Shown: piece after piece, positions 34,348 to 43,759 of the stretch
Layout of the letters: every line of letters starts with the position of its first letter
Numbering within the stretch: the first letter of the stretch is position 1
Assembly: GCF_004682055.1 (NCBI RefSeq)
Contig: NZ_QUZU01000022.1
Coordinates: 32,914-96,913, forward strand
Source of the DNA: Pseudomonas kairouanensis
GTDB taxonomy: Bacteria; Pseudomonadota; Gammaproteobacteria; Pseudomonadales; Pseudomonadaceae
Length of the DNA: 64,000 bases
Reading direction: 5' to 3'
Translations under genes and position numbers: made by a program
The notes under the pieces: model-generated
Database searches by the model: none
The model's input: the letters and a program-made list of their open reading frames with translations, nothing else
Told to the model about the DNA's origin: nothing

Positions 34348-34734
34348 TCAGCTAAAGCGCTGGCTCACCACCCACCGTCCCGGCCCGCTGATCAGCAGCG
34401 TGGTGAAAATGATCAACAGCAACCAGCCAAACTGCGCCTCGAACAGCGTCCACTCCGGGTGCACCACCACCAGCGCAATCACCAGCACGCTCAGGATCGG
34501 CAGGCACGCCAGGCGCACCAGTACCCCGGCGATGATCAACAGTGGGCACAGCACCTCGGCAAAAATCGCCAACAGCAGGGTAATGTTCGCCCCCAGGTGA
34601 AAAGGGTCTTCGATCAGTTTCAGTTGCTCGCTGTAGTTGAGCAACTTGGGCAAGCCATGCACCCACAGCAGAAACAGCGCCCCGCTCACCCGCAAAAACA
34701 GCAGCCCCAGGTCCTGATTTCTTGATTCGTTCAT
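34348..34734 (-). CDS. DoxX family membrane protein
   Basis: 128 residues with four predicted membrane helices and the DoxX N-terminal pattern LGLLFLRVSGALFLLWVHG. DoxX-family proteins are small inner-membrane proteins, some linked to quinone or thiosulfate oxidation and oxidative stress, but most are uncharacterised. The start at 34734 is chosen because AAAGGTCGCTT precedes it and the next upstream ATG would add an untypical leader. It lies 54 bases after the metallo-beta-lactamase-fold gene on the same strand and may be co-transcribed with it. Confidence 0.88.
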   Translation of the reverse strand: MNESRNQDLGLLFLRVSGALFLLWVHGLPKLLNYSEQLKLIEDPFHLGANITLLLAIFAEVLCPLLIIAGVLVRLACLPILSVLVIALVVVHPEWTLFEAQFGWLLLIIFTTLLISGPGRWVVSQRFS

Positions 34735-34788
34735 AAGCGACCTTTCCAGGTAAAAGCCGCCGGCGAGTTGCACGGCGGCCGTAGGGAT

Positions 34789-35772
34789 TCAATCGATCAG
34801 CGGTACATGCGCCGCGCGCTTGTAAGGGCCGTACTCCACCGGCACCCATTGGAAATGCTTGCCCTCGGTGGCGATATGACCGATACCCGGAAACGGCAGA
34901 TGCGCCGCCGTCACCCAGATCTTGCTGGCGGCCGCCGCACTGAAGACCGCTTCACGGCTCTTGATCGCCTGCTGGCCATTCACGTCAAAACCGATAGACA
35001 CCTCGGGATGTTCGAACTGGACGGCAAGGTTATGCACCAGGTCGCCCATGAACAGAATGCTCTGGCCCTGGGAGTTGAAACGGTAGGTGGTACTGCCCGG
35101 CGTATGCCCTGGCTCCTGCGCCGTTTCGACGCCGTCAACCGGCAACTTGCCAGGCTCAAACGTCTTGAAGCGATTGGCGGCGATATAAGGTGCGGTCGAA
35201 TCCTGGGCAATCTTGAAAAACCCTTTGGCCGCTTCCGGCGCCTTGGCCAGCGCTTGTGGGTCTAGCCAGTAGTCGGCCTCGGCCTTGGCGGCGTAAACAG
35301 TGGCATTGGCAAAGATCGGCTGGTGCTGGGCGTCAACCAGGCCGCACACGTGGTCCAGGTGCAGGTGGGTCAGCAGGATCGTATCCACCTGGGATGGCTC
35401 ATAACCGGCGGCCTTCATATTGGCTGAGAGTTGACCGGCGGTGGCCCCGATGCACTGCCCGGCACCGGTGTCCACCAGGATCAGTTGCTTGCCGGTGTTG
35501 ACCAGGAATGCGTTGAACGCGGTCTGCACGCCTGGGGTTTCAATCGAACGGCGCGCCAACAGTGCACGGATCTGGCTTTGGGTCATGCCCTTGAGCAACT
35601 TGGGCGACAGGTCGTTGTAACCATCGAACAACGCCGTCACTTCATAATCGCCCACAGCCAGGCGGAAGTAGCCCGGCACCTGGGTACCGACCTGGGCCGG
35701 TGCTGCAGCGAAGGCAGAGGCCCCCGCCAATGCCACTGCAAGGCTGACTGCACACGCTAATTTTCTGGTCAT
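34789..35772 (-). CDS. Exported metallo-beta-lactamase-fold hydrolase
   Basis: 327 residues with a Sec signal peptide (MTRKLACAVSLAVALAG, cleavage near AFAAA). The zinc motif HxHxDH is LLTHLHLDHVCG near residue 132, with further ligands in GHTPGSTTY near 225 and FMGDLVHN near 246. The family includes lactonases and quorum-quenching enzymes, but this subgroup (MBL fold exported hydrolase) has no settled substrate. The start at 35772 gives the signal peptide and follows a usable ribosome site; an in-frame ATG 114 bases upstream does not. Adjacent to a LysR gene on the same strand. Confidence 0.9.
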   Translation of the reverse strand: MTRKLACAVSLAVALAGASAFAAAPAQVGTQVPGYFRLAVGDYEVTALFDGYNDLSPKLLKGMTQSQIRALLARRSIETPGVQTAFNAFLVNTGKQLILVDTGAGQCIGATAGQLSANMKAAGYEPSQVDTILLTHLHLDHVCGLVDAQHQPIFANATVYAAKAEADYWLDPQALAKAPEAAKGFFKIAQDSTAPYIAANRFKTFEPGKLPVDGVETAQEPGHTPGSTTYRFNSQGQSILFMGDLVHNLAVQFEHPEVSIGFDVNGQQAIKSREAVFSAAAASKIWVTAAHLPFPGIGHIATEGKHFQWVPVEYGPYKRAAHVPLID

Positions 35773-35848
35773 CTCGTCACCCGCGAACCTACATAAGGAG
35801 GGTGATTGTGAGCGCACCACGCAGCAGGAAATTGCAAGCCTGTGCTGA

Positions 35849-36724
35849 CTACTCCCCCGTACCGGCGAACGCCGCGACGATTTCATCGATCACCACCCGC
35901 ACACGGGCGGTGTGGCGCAGGTCGGCGTGGGTGACGAGCCACACGTCGTAGGGCAACGGCCGCTGGCGCTCGGGCCACAGGCGCACCAGTCCGTCGCGCT
36001 CGCCGGTGTACACCGGGATCTCGCCAATGCCGATGCCAGCGGCAATCGAGCGCCGTACCAGCAGGCTGGAGCTCAAGGCCGCGACAATGCGGCCACGGCC
36101 AATGGGTTCGGACACCAGGGTCATGTCTTTCTGGGTTTGCAGGTAGGGTTGATACACCACCAGGTCGTGGCCCTGGAACAGGCTGCCCGGCTGCGGCACA
36201 CCCCGGCGATCAAGATAGGCTTGGGCGGCAAACAGCCCTACCGGCCAGCGCGCAATGCGCCGGGCAATCAGGTCGGGGTTGTCGGGGCGGGTATTGCGCA
36301 CGGCAATGTCGGCTTCGCGCTTGGCCAGGCTGATGATCTGGGTGGAGGCGTCCAGTTGCACGCGCACATCGGGGTGCTTGTGGTGCAACTGCGCAATGGC
36401 CGGGATCAGGAAGTCGATGGCCAGGGAGTCGGTGGTGCTGACCCGCACGGTGCCGGTCAGGCGGTCGTCCAGGCCTTGGATCTGGCGTTGCAGGTCGAGT
36501 GCCGAGCGCTCCATTTTTTCCACCGACACCAAGGCGGCTTCGCCCAGGGCGGTGAGTGCATAGCCCTCGGACGTGCGCAGGAACAAGGTTGCGTCCAGGG
36601 ACTTTTCCAGGGCGTTGATGCGCCGCCCCACTGTGGCCTGGTCCACGCCCAATACCCGCGCTGCGCCGCGCAACGTGGATTCGCGGCACACCGCGAGGAA
36701 TACCCGTGCGTCATCCCAATTCAT
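35849..36724 (-). CDS. LysR-family regulator, probably of the MFS-quinone oxidoreductase operon
   Basis: 291 residues. The helix-turn-helix is RGAARVLGVDQATVGRRINA near 19-38, followed by a LysR effector domain. It belongs to the clade beginning MNWDDARVFLAVCRE. It is divergent from the MFS transporter across a 112 bp gap, with an AT-rich centre (ATGCATCTACCATCAGCG region) fit for a shared operator, so it most likely controls the MFS and quinone oxidoreductase genes. The effector is unknown. Confidence 0.9.
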   Translation of the reverse strand: MNWDDARVFLAVCRESTLRGAARVLGVDQATVGRRINALEKSLDATLFLRTSEGYALTALGEAALVSVEKMERSALDLQRQIQGLDDRLTGTVRVSTTDSLAIDFLIPAIAQLHHKHPDVRVQLDASTQIISLAKREADIAVRNTRPDNPDLIARRIARWPVGLFAAQAYLDRRGVPQPGSLFQGHDLVVYQPYLQTQKDMTLVSEPIGRGRIVAALSSSLLVRRSIAAGIGIGEIPVYTGERDGLVRLWPERQRPLPYDVWLVTHADLRHTARVRVVIDEIVAAFAGTGE

Positions 36725-36836
36725 CGTGCTCTCCAGTGCTGCATATATGCATCTACCATCAGCGAAATCGCAGCATTATTGCATCACCAAACCTGGATAT
36801 GCTGGACACCATTGAAAAATACCCAGGACAGCCATC

Positions 36837-38069
36837 ATGCTCGACACCCACGCTTCACCTCGCAGCCCGACCTGGCTGCCCATCTTCGCTGGCCTGTGTG
36901 CCAGCCTGGTAAGCATCGGCCTGGCCCGATTCGCCTACACGCCGCTGATCCCGAGCCTGATCCAGGCCCACTGGTTCAGCGCCAGTGACGTGGTGTACCT
37001 CGGCGCCGCCAACCTGGTGGGTTACCTGATCGGCGCACTGATCGGTCGGCCCATCGCCCAACGCACCAGTAACAAAACCGCCCTGCGCCTGATGATGGTG
37101 GCGGCGACCCTGGCGTTCTTCGCCTGTGGCTTTCCGCTGTCGGTAGCCTGGTTCTTTGGCTGGCGCCTGCTGTCGGGCATCGCCGGTGGCGCGATCATGG
37201 TGTTGGTGGCCTCAACGGTACTGCCCCACGTTCCCGTGGAGCGCCGTGGCCTGGCCAGTGGCGCGATCTTCCTGGGCATCGGCTTGGGCATCGCCGGCTC
37301 CGGGACAATCGTGCCGCCCCTGTTGAGCCTGGGCCTGCAACAGACCTGGTTCGGTTTGGGACTGCTGGCATTGGTGCTGACGGCGGCAAGTTGGTTCGCC
37401 TGGCCCGCCAAAACGCCACATGAAGCCCCGGTGCACGCGGGCACAACCGCACCGACGCCGCCTGGCGTGTACCTGCTGTTTGCGCAATACGCCTTTATGG
37501 CGGCGGGCCTGGTGCCGGCCATGGTGTTCCTGGTGGACTACGTGGCCCGTGGCTTGGGCGACGGTGCCCAGGTCGGCGCAATGATCTGGGTGATGTACGG
37601 CCTGGGCTCGATCGCAGGCCCTGTCACCTACGGGTTCCTGGCGGACAAACTCGGTGCCCGCGCCGGTATCCGCCTGGTGCTGGTGGTACAGGCGCTGGTG
37701 CTCGGCCTGTTGCCCTTTGCCACGTCGTTCACGGCCCTGGCAGTGCTGGCGGTGATCCTCGGCTCGTTCCCGCCGGGCATCGTGCCGCTGGCCCTGGCCC
37801 GTGTGCATGAGTTGTTGCCCAACCATCACCAGCAACAAGTGGCGTGGAGCCGCGCCACGGTATCGTTCGCCTCGTTCCAGGCCCTGTCCGGCTTTGCCTA
37901 CTCGGCGCTGTTCAACAGCAGCGGCGGGCAGTATGGGGTGCTGTTCATGCTTGCCGCCGGGGCGATTGTGGTCGCGCTGCTGCTGGAATTGGGCATGCGT
38001 TTGCTGAACCGTCGACCGTCCGCTGCGGTCCCAAACCCAACGCTCATCTACACAGGACTCGCAAAATGA
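36837..38069 (+). CDS. MFS transporter, YbfB/YjiJ family
   Basis: 410 residues with about twelve membrane helices. The N-terminal block LARFAYTPLIPSLI near residue 30 is typical of the YbfB/YjiJ (DUF1228) branch of the major facilitator superfamily, often annotated as sugar or drug efflux without direct proof. ATGA overlap with the quinone oxidoreductase gene shows co-translation. A divergent LysR gene is the likely regulator. Confidence 0.9.
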   Translation: MLDTHASPRSPTWLPIFAGLCASLVSIGLARFAYTPLIPSLIQAHWFSASDVVYLGAANLVGYLIGALIGRPIAQRTSNKTALRLMMVAATLAFFACGFPLSVAWFFGWRLLSGIAGGAIMVLVASTVLPHVPVERRGLASGAIFLGIGLGIAGSGTIVPPLLSLGLQQTWFGLGLLALVLTAASWFAWPAKTPHEAPVHAGTTAPTPPGVYLLFAQYAFMAAGLVPAMVFLVDYVARGLGDGAQVGAMIWVMYGLGSIAGPVTYGFLADKLGARAGIRLVLVVQALVLGLLPFATSFTALAVLAVILGSFPPGIVPLALARVHELLPNHHQQQVAWSRATVSFASFQALSGFAYSALFNSSGGQYGVLFMLAAGAIVVALLLELGMRLLNRRPSAAVPNPTLIYTGLAK

Positions 38070-39052
38070 CCCTGCCAACCGACATGACCCTGATTGAAAT
38101 CACCACCCCCGGCGGCCCCGAGGTGCTCAAGCCACGCCAGGTGCCCGTGCCCTCCCCGGCTGACGGTGAGATCCTGATCCGCGTGCACGCCGCCGGGGTC
38201 AACCGCCCCGATGCCCTGCAACGCGCCGGCAAATACCCGATGAAGCCCGGCATGAGCCCCTACCCCGGCCTGGAAGTCGCGGGTGAAGTGGTGGCGCTGG
38301 GCAAAGGGGTCAGTGAATACGCCCTTGGCGACAAGGTGTGCGCCCTGACCAACGGCGGTGGCTACGCCCAATATTGCGCGGTGCCCGCCAGCCAGGCCCT
38401 GCCGGTTCCCGAGGGCCTGGAGTGGGTCCAGGCAGCGGCGATCCCTGAAACGTTCTTTACCGTATGGGCCAACCTGTTCGGCATTGGCGGCGCCCATAAG
38501 GGCCAGCGCGTGCTGATCCACGGCGGCACCAGTGGCATCGGCACCACCGCGTTGATGCTTTGCCGCGAATTCGGCATCCAGGCGTTCGCCACCGCCGGCA
38601 GCGAAGACAAATGCGCGGTGATTCGCAGCTTGGGCGCCGAGGCCATCAATTATCGCGAACAGGACTTCGCCGACGTCATCGGCGACCAGGGTGTGGATGT
38701 GCTCCTCGACATCATGGGTGGCTCCTACCTCAACAACAACCTCAAGGCCCTGGCCATGGACGGCCGCCTGGTGATGCTCGGTTATCTGGGCGGTGCCACG
38801 GCCAATGACGTGGACCTGCGCACCATCCTCGCCAAGCGCGCCATCGTCACCGGCTCCTTGCTGCGCGCGCGCACCCGGGATGAAAAAGCCGCGATTGCCG
38901 CACAGCTGCGCGAACACGTCTGGCCCGTGCTGTCTGCCGGGCGTTGCCTGCCGATGATCGACCAGGTGTTCGATTACACCGAGGCCGAGCAGGCGCACGC
39001 GCGGATGGAAGGCGGCGAGCATATCGGCAAGATCGTATTGCGGGTGCTCTGA
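38066..39052 (+). CDS. NAD(P)H quinone oxidoreductase, zeta-crystallin/PIG3 family
   Basis: 328 residues of the zinc-free medium-chain dehydrogenase family. GVNRPDALQRAGKYP near residue 42 is the PIG3/QOR substrate-domain block. The NADP-binding VLIHGGTSGIGTTAL near 150 replaces the zinc-enzyme Rossmann loop. It reduces quinones or enones with NADPH. The start at 38066 is set by the ATGA overlap with the MFS gene. It converges with the exopolysaccharide gene yjbH, only 12 bases away, and I see no terminator in that gap. Confidence 0.92.
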   Translation: MTLPTDMTLIEITTPGGPEVLKPRQVPVPSPADGEILIRVHAAGVNRPDALQRAGKYPMKPGMSPYPGLEVAGEVVALGKGVSEYALGDKVCALTNGGGYAQYCAVPASQALPVPEGLEWVQAAAIPETFFTVWANLFGIGGAHKGQRVLIHGGTSGIGTTALMLCREFGIQAFATAGSEDKCAVIRSLGAEAINYREQDFADVIGDQGVDVLLDIMGGSYLNNNLKALAMDGRLVMLGYLGGATANDVDLRTILAKRAIVTGSLLRARTRDEKAAIAAQLREHVWPVLSAGRCLPMIDQVFDYTEAEQAHARMEGGEHIGKIVLRVL

Positions 39053-39064
39053 CCGCACAGCCGG

Positions 39065-41140
39065 CTACTGGGTGATTTTGTCGAGGTTGTTGTAGAACAG
39101 CTCGCTGTCGCGCCCATCGGTCATCGAATGCAACGAGTACGCGCGGTTGAGCCGCGCGCCCCCGTCGCGGGTCAACGGCGCCCAGACCAGGTTGGCACGG
39201 CGCATGGTCGACAGGCTCATCAACTCGTCGAACGGGATCGACAGGTACAAGCCCTTGTCGAAACTGCCTTCGCCGTATTGCTCTTTGGACGCCGTGGTCA
39301 GGGTGATCCACGCCCCCACGCGTACGCCATTGGTGAACTGGCGCGACAGGTCCAGGGTCGCGCCCCAGTCCCGGGCCAGGTATCGGCCCACGCTCAACGC
39401 GCCCTGGGTATTGAACGGCAGGTCGCTGTAGCCGGTGATATGCCCCGTCAGCGTGTGGTAGCTGCGCAGGCTGAAATCCTGCTGGAAGCCGCGCTGGCGC
39501 ACGTAGTTCAAGTCCGCGCCCAACGCCCAGCCCCGGTCCATCGGCCGGTACAGCACTTCACCGCCGACGCCGGCATACATCGACTCCAGCAACCCGCCGT
39601 AGACCATGGCGTACAGGTCCTGGTCCAGGCGCTTGGCATGGTTGAGTTGGAAGGTAGGCAAGGTCACATCGGAGGCAGTCATGTACTGGCGCAGGTCGGT
39701 GCGTACCCGTGGCAAACCGCTGGGGGCGTCGTAGGTGAAGCCGTCGTAATTGTTCAGCAGGTTGACGCTGAGCAAGCCGCTCCACCAGGTGTTGCGGGTG
39801 AAGCGATACTCGGCGTCGAGGTCGGCGCTGACCTGGTAGAGCAAGCCATCCGGCCCGCCAACGTTTTGCTTGTAGCCCAGGCCCAGGCCATAGGTGAAAG
39901 GCTTGGGTGGCTGGGTGTAGAGCACGGTCTGGGTGTTGTCGCTGGCGCGGTTGACCTCCACCTGGCGGTGCAGGTTCTGCAGGTCTTCACGGTTGTTGAC
40001 CACGTTGCGAAAGGTGGCGCGGGGCACACTGGTTTCTTCGATCCCCATGGCATACCGCTCGTTGACCAGGGTGAACCAGTCGATCTGGTCGTTCACGCTG
40101 TTATCGAGGATACGGCTGGCCCGCCCCACCGCCTTGGCGCTGTAGAAATAGCGCTGCTGCTCGCCGTACACCAACAGTTCCGGCCCGCGCTGGGCAATGC
40201 GCTGCACGTTGTACCCGGCGTTGTCGTGCAGGCGCCGGGACACATCGGCCCAGTCCACCTGGTCCGGCGGCATGCCGGGCGCCTGGGCAGGTAACGTGGG
40301 TGCCGGCGGGTCATAGGTTTTGGCCGGCGCCTGGCGGCTGACGAAATTGGTGTGCAGGGTGATGCCGAACATCGCCGTATTGCCACGCTCCCAGGCCGCA
40401 CTCACATCGACCGAATCGGCCAGTTTGAAGACCACGCCGAGGTTGATCGGCGAGTCCTGGCGCTGGTTGTTGTCTCGGGGCTCGTGCTGGTAATCGTTGC
40501 CTTCGTATTCCAGCTTGAGGCTCAGCGGCGCCCAAGGGGTCTGGTAGGCAACACCGCCGAACAACGACGGCCGCCCGCGAAAATAGCCATTGGAGAAATT
40601 GCCCGAGCCTTCGGCGGTGGGACGGGTCTTGAAGCGATCATCCAGGGCGCCCAAGGGGTTGTCGAAATCACCGCGATTGCCCAGGTAGCCCCAGGCGACA
40701 CCGGCGCTGAAATCCAGGTCGCCGTAACGCTTGTTGGCCACCACGTATTCGCTGGAAAACAACCCGGTACCGCCCAGGTCCATCAGCCCCACCGCCACCT
40801 GGGGCAGCCAGTGGCTTTCCTGGGTCAGCCGCACCTTGGCGTCCACGGCCTTGTCCTTGTAGCTCTGGCCGCCGCTGAACGACTCGGGGCCGTAGGGGCG
40901 GTTGGTGATCGCGGTATAGCGAAAGGTGCCTTCCAGCCAGTCCAGGGGTTGGGCCGAAAAACTGTAGCGGCTGTAGGGTTCGGTGCGGTTGGCATTCACG
41001 CTCAGTTCACCGGCGGGTGCCATGCGGGCGGTGGGGGTTTGTAGCAGCCCGACGCCGCCAAAATCGCTTTGGGTGTAACGGGGATCGCCATGCACGACGC
41101 CACAAGGCACCAGCAGCACGGCCGCAAGACAAAATTTCAA
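39065..41140 (-). CDS. yjbH: YjbH-family outer-membrane beta-barrel protein, exopolysaccharide export
   Basis: 691 residues with a signal peptide ending near VVHG. The N-terminus GVGLLQTPTARMAPAGELSV is the family mark, and the rest is rich in alternating aromatic and polar strands as in a large porin-like barrel. YjbH (GfcD) belongs to the yjbEFGH/gfc sets that accompany capsule secretion in enterobacteria; its exact role is not settled. It overlaps yjbG by 4 bases and is the last gene of the polysaccharide locus. Confidence 0.88.
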   Translation of the reverse strand: MKFCLAAVLLVPCGVVHGDPRYTQSDFGGVGLLQTPTARMAPAGELSVNANRTEPYSRYSFSAQPLDWLEGTFRYTAITNRPYGPESFSGGQSYKDKAVDAKVRLTQESHWLPQVAVGLMDLGGTGLFSSEYVVANKRYGDLDFSAGVAWGYLGNRGDFDNPLGALDDRFKTRPTAEGSGNFSNGYFRGRPSLFGGVAYQTPWAPLSLKLEYEGNDYQHEPRDNNQRQDSPINLGVVFKLADSVDVSAAWERGNTAMFGITLHTNFVSRQAPAKTYDPPAPTLPAQAPGMPPDQVDWADVSRRLHDNAGYNVQRIAQRGPELLVYGEQQRYFYSAKAVGRASRILDNSVNDQIDWFTLVNERYAMGIEETSVPRATFRNVVNNREDLQNLHRQVEVNRASDNTQTVLYTQPPKPFTYGLGLGYKQNVGGPDGLLYQVSADLDAEYRFTRNTWWSGLLSVNLLNNYDGFTYDAPSGLPRVRTDLRQYMTASDVTLPTFQLNHAKRLDQDLYAMVYGGLLESMYAGVGGEVLYRPMDRGWALGADLNYVRQRGFQQDFSLRSYHTLTGHITGYSDLPFNTQGALSVGRYLARDWGATLDLSRQFTNGVRVGAWITLTTASKEQYGEGSFDKGLYLSIPFDELMSLSTMRRANLVWAPLTRDGGARLNRAYSLHSMTDGRDSELFYNNLDKITQ

Positions 41141-41898
41141 GGCGTGACCTCAGCCGGGAGTTGGGTGGCGAGAAACTCGGCCAGTTGCTGGTTCAGTTCC
41201 GGGGTGGGCGGGGCCAGGTCATCGCTGCGCAGCGGCACCAGCAAGGTGCTGCCGGGTGCCGGTGGCGTGCCGTCCTCGCGGTTCCAGGCGGCGATGCCCA
41301 AGCGGGTGACCTGCCCGTCGGGCTGGATCAGCCACAGGTCGTCAGTGGGCGCCAAGGGCGGGCAGGCCTCAAGGTAGTCACGCGCCCGCTGCAGTGGCCG
41401 GAACGCCACGGTGCAGGGCGCCACGACCGCACCGAGCACGCGCACCGTGTCGGGCCTTGGCGGGTAGACCAGGCGGTCGCCATCGCTGACCAACAGGTTG
41501 GGCGCAAACCCGACTTCCACCGCCACCGGGTCCAGCACCGCGACCTGGCGGCCGGTGACGGGCAAGGCCTGCACGTGCGCATACCACTGCGCGGCCATGC
41601 GGGCCCGCGCCTCATCGCCGGCGGCCAGGGCGGCGTCGTGCAAGGTCTGCAGGTCAAACAACACACCGGCCTTGAGCCGCGCCTGGCGGTCGCGCAAGGG
41701 TTGATGCAGCCACGCGGCGCCCAGCCAGTAACCCTCGGCATCCGGTTGCGACGCGGTGATCAGGTCGAGCAAACGGGCTTGGGGTTGCCATTCGATCGAC
41801 CCAGGGTTGCGCACCTGGCCACTGACGGTGACGGCGGCCTGGCACGCGCTGGCGCAGCCCCACAAAACGGCGAGTGCCGCGAGGGTTCGACGGTTCAT
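41137..41898 (-). CDS. yjbG: YjbG/GfcC-family periplasmic capsule protein
   Basis: 253 residues with a signal peptide ending near SACQA, then a GfcC-like region: VSGQVRNPGSIEW near 26 resembles the soluble-ligand-binding (SLBB/beta-grasp) fold seen in Wza. GfcC is periplasmic and assists polysaccharide export. It overlaps yjbF and yjbH by 4 bases on each side, so translation of the three is coupled. Confidence 0.87.
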   Translation of the reverse strand: MNRRTLAALAVLWGCASACQAAVTVSGQVRNPGSIEWQPQARLLDLITASQPDAEGYWLGAAWLHQPLRDRQARLKAGVLFDLQTLHDAALAAGDEARARMAAQWYAHVQALPVTGRQVAVLDPVAVEVGFAPNLLVSDGDRLVYPPRPDTVRVLGAVVAPCTVAFRPLQRARDYLEACPPLAPTDDLWLIQPDGQVTRLGIAAWNREDGTPPAPGSTLLVPLRSDDLAPPTPELNQQLAEFLATQLPAEVTP

Positions 41899-42548
41899 CG
41901 GGCGTCCTTGCGGGTGGGTTGCAGTTGGGTGATGGTCAGGGTCAGGTCGGGGGCAAGGTGCTGTTCGCTGCGCACGATAAAACCGTCCACCGGGTCGACC
42001 CAGTAGCGGTTGCGTGCCGCAAACCCCGGCGCTTGGACCTCTTCGTCAACCCGCAGCAAGGCATAGGTTTTGTGCAGGATCTCGACAGTCTCGATGCCTT
42101 GGCGGGTCATGCGACTGGCGAGTGTGACGCCCAGCCGGTAGCCATTCACCCAGTCCAGTTGGCGCGTGCTGCGATAGCCGTCCGGCACGCGGTGCAGGCC
42201 CAGCTGGAACGGCGACTGGCCGCTCCAATGGGTGCCATTGAGGTCCACCCCCAACCCCACCGTGCGCACCACCAGCCCATCGCGCAGCAGCAGTACCTGC
42301 TTGCCCGACGCGACCCAGAACTGCAGGTCGCCGCGCTGGCGGATCAACGCCATCACCCCTTCGCTGGACACCGTGGTGACCAGGATCTGGGGGAACGGCA
42401 CCGCATCCACCTGGGCCTGGCTCAGTTCCAGCGCGGGCGGCCCGGCCACGGCCGCCTTGAAGGTATCCATCGAGGCACTCATCAGCGGATTGCAGCCACT
42501 CAACAGCCACGCCAACCCCATGCAAGTCGCGATTTTCAGACAGTTCAC
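41895..42548 (-). CDS. yjbF: YjbF/GfcB-family lipoprotein
   Basis: 217 residues with a lipoprotein signal: the lipobox LLSGC puts the lipidated Cys at residue 19. YjbF/GfcB are outer-membrane or periplasmic lipoproteins of capsule loci. The body matches the family pattern (LVTTVSSEGVMALIRQRGDL near 56). It starts 12 bases after the wza stop and overlaps yjbG by 4 bases. Confidence 0.88.
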   Translation of the reverse strand: MNCLKIATCMGLAWLLSGCNPLMSASMDTFKAAVAGPPALELSQAQVDAVPFPQILVTTVSSEGVMALIRQRGDLQFWVASGKQVLLLRDGLVVRTVGLGVDLNGTHWSGQSPFQLGLHRVPDGYRSTRQLDWVNGYRLGVTLASRMTRQGIETVEILHKTYALLRVDEEVQAPGFAARNRYWVDPVDGFIVRSEQHLAPDLTLTITQLQPTRKDAR

Positions 42549-42560
42549 GCAGGTACCACC

Positions 42561-43673
42561 CTATCGGCTGCTGGCTTCGCTCAGGTTGTTCTGGGTGGAC
42601 GCGCCGATGCCGATGATCGAGGCCGAGGGCACCAACTGGCTGATAAAGCGGTTCCATCGCGTGATATTGGCCGGGCCCACAAACACCACGTCCTGGGGCT
42701 GCACATCAAAGCGTGTGGCCAGGGCCATGGCCGACGGCGATGCCGCTTCCAGCTGGAACACCTTGGCCGGTTCCACGTCGATGTTCTGCGCGCCACGAAT
42801 CACGTAGATCGCATCGGCGTTGGAGGTGTTCTGGTTGACCCCGCCCACCGAGCCCAGCACGTCGGACAGGTTCATGCTGCGGGTCTTGAAGCTCAGGGCG
42901 CGGGGCTGCATGACCTCGCCCATCACGTAGATGCGCTTGCGGTCGTTGTAGGCCAGGTACAACTGGTCGCCGTCCTTGAGGTAGATGTCATTCAAGCGCG
43001 ACTGCCCCAGGTTGAGGGTGTCGAGGTCCAGGGTGTAACGCTTGCCGCCACGGGTGAGCGTGAGGTTGGACAGGTCGGCGTTGATCGGATCGACACCGGC
43101 GGCGCCCAGGGCCTCCGTCACGTTCATCGCAATGGTGGTGATCGGCACCGGCCCGGCCTTGATCACCGCGCCGGTAATCACCACCTTCTGGCTGGCAAAG
43201 CGCAGCACACTGACGTCCACTTGGGGGCTGTCGATGTACTGGCGCAGTTTTTCGGTGATTTCACTGCGCAACGCTTCGATGCTGCGGCCCTTGGCAACCA
43301 GCTCGCCCACATAGGGGTAGAACAGGTTGCCGTCGGGGCTCACCAGCCGGCCGTTGGCATCGATCTGCTGTTGCGGGCCGGACGGTGCGGTGAGTTCGGG
43401 GTGATCCCATACGGTGATGTACAGCGCATCGTTGGCACCGATCAAATACGGCCCCGGTTTATAACTTAAAAGTTCCGGCGCAATGGAATAAGGCACTTGG
43501 GTTGCCGCGTCCATGGCCAATAACTTTGGCGTGATGGGAATTAAATCCACTCGACTGTTTTGCGCGCCGCCGCCCTCGGTCAATGCCGCGATATCCATAT
43601 ATTGGCCCGGCGCAAACATGCAGCCCTGCAACACGGCAGCGGCCACGGCCGCCACAGAAAAAATACGCATCAT
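42561..43673 (-). CDS. wza: Wza-type outer-membrane polysaccharide export lipoprotein
   Basis: 370 residues. The lipobox LQGC near residue 18 gives an outer-membrane lipoprotein. The PES/Poly_export domain is near 75-170 (GPYLIGANDALYITVWDHPE), followed by SLBB repeats (VVITGAVIKAGPVPIT near 170, YVMGEVMQPRALSF near 250). It forms the octameric channel for polymer exit. In this locus wza lies far from its partner wzc, with the gfcA-like gene and a terminator hairpin just upstream. Two adjacent ATG codons make the exact start uncertain by one residue. Confidence 0.92.
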   Translation of the reverse strand: MMRIFSVAAVAAAVLQGCMFAPGQYMDIAALTEGGGAQNSRVDLIPITPKLLAMDAATQVPYSIAPELLSYKPGPYLIGANDALYITVWDHPELTAPSGPQQQIDANGRLVSPDGNLFYPYVGELVAKGRSIEALRSEITEKLRQYIDSPQVDVSVLRFASQKVVITGAVIKAGPVPITTIAMNVTEALGAAGVDPINADLSNLTLTRGGKRYTLDLDTLNLGQSRLNDIYLKDGDQLYLAYNDRKRIYVMGEVMQPRALSFKTRSMNLSDVLGSVGGVNQNTSNADAIYVIRGAQNIDVEPAKVFQLEAASPSAMALATRFDVQPQDVVFVGPANITRWNRFISQLVPSASIIGIGASTQNNLSEASSR

Positions 43674-43702
43674 AGTGTTAGGACACTCGCGATAAACAAC
43701 AA

Positions 43703-43739
43703 GAAAAAAAGACCACTTGGACGGGGTTCCGAGTGGTCT
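43703..43739 (-). terminator. Intrinsic terminator or attenuator between the gfcA-like gene and wza
   Basis: Read on the minus strand, AGACCACT and AGTGGTCT form an 8-bp stem around a 14-base loop, followed directly by TTTTTTT. It lies 20 bases after the gfcA-like stop and 30 before the wza start. Full termination would cut wza-yjbH from the locus, so partial read-through is likely. Confidence 0.85.
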
Positions 43740-43759
43740 AAAAGCGGAAGGTTTACAAC

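Noticed and set aside
34735..34788. GC-rich inverted repeat between DoxX and the metallo-beta-lactamase-fold gene
   Set aside because: Only a 6-bp stem with a 12-base loop and no T-run; too weak to call a terminator.
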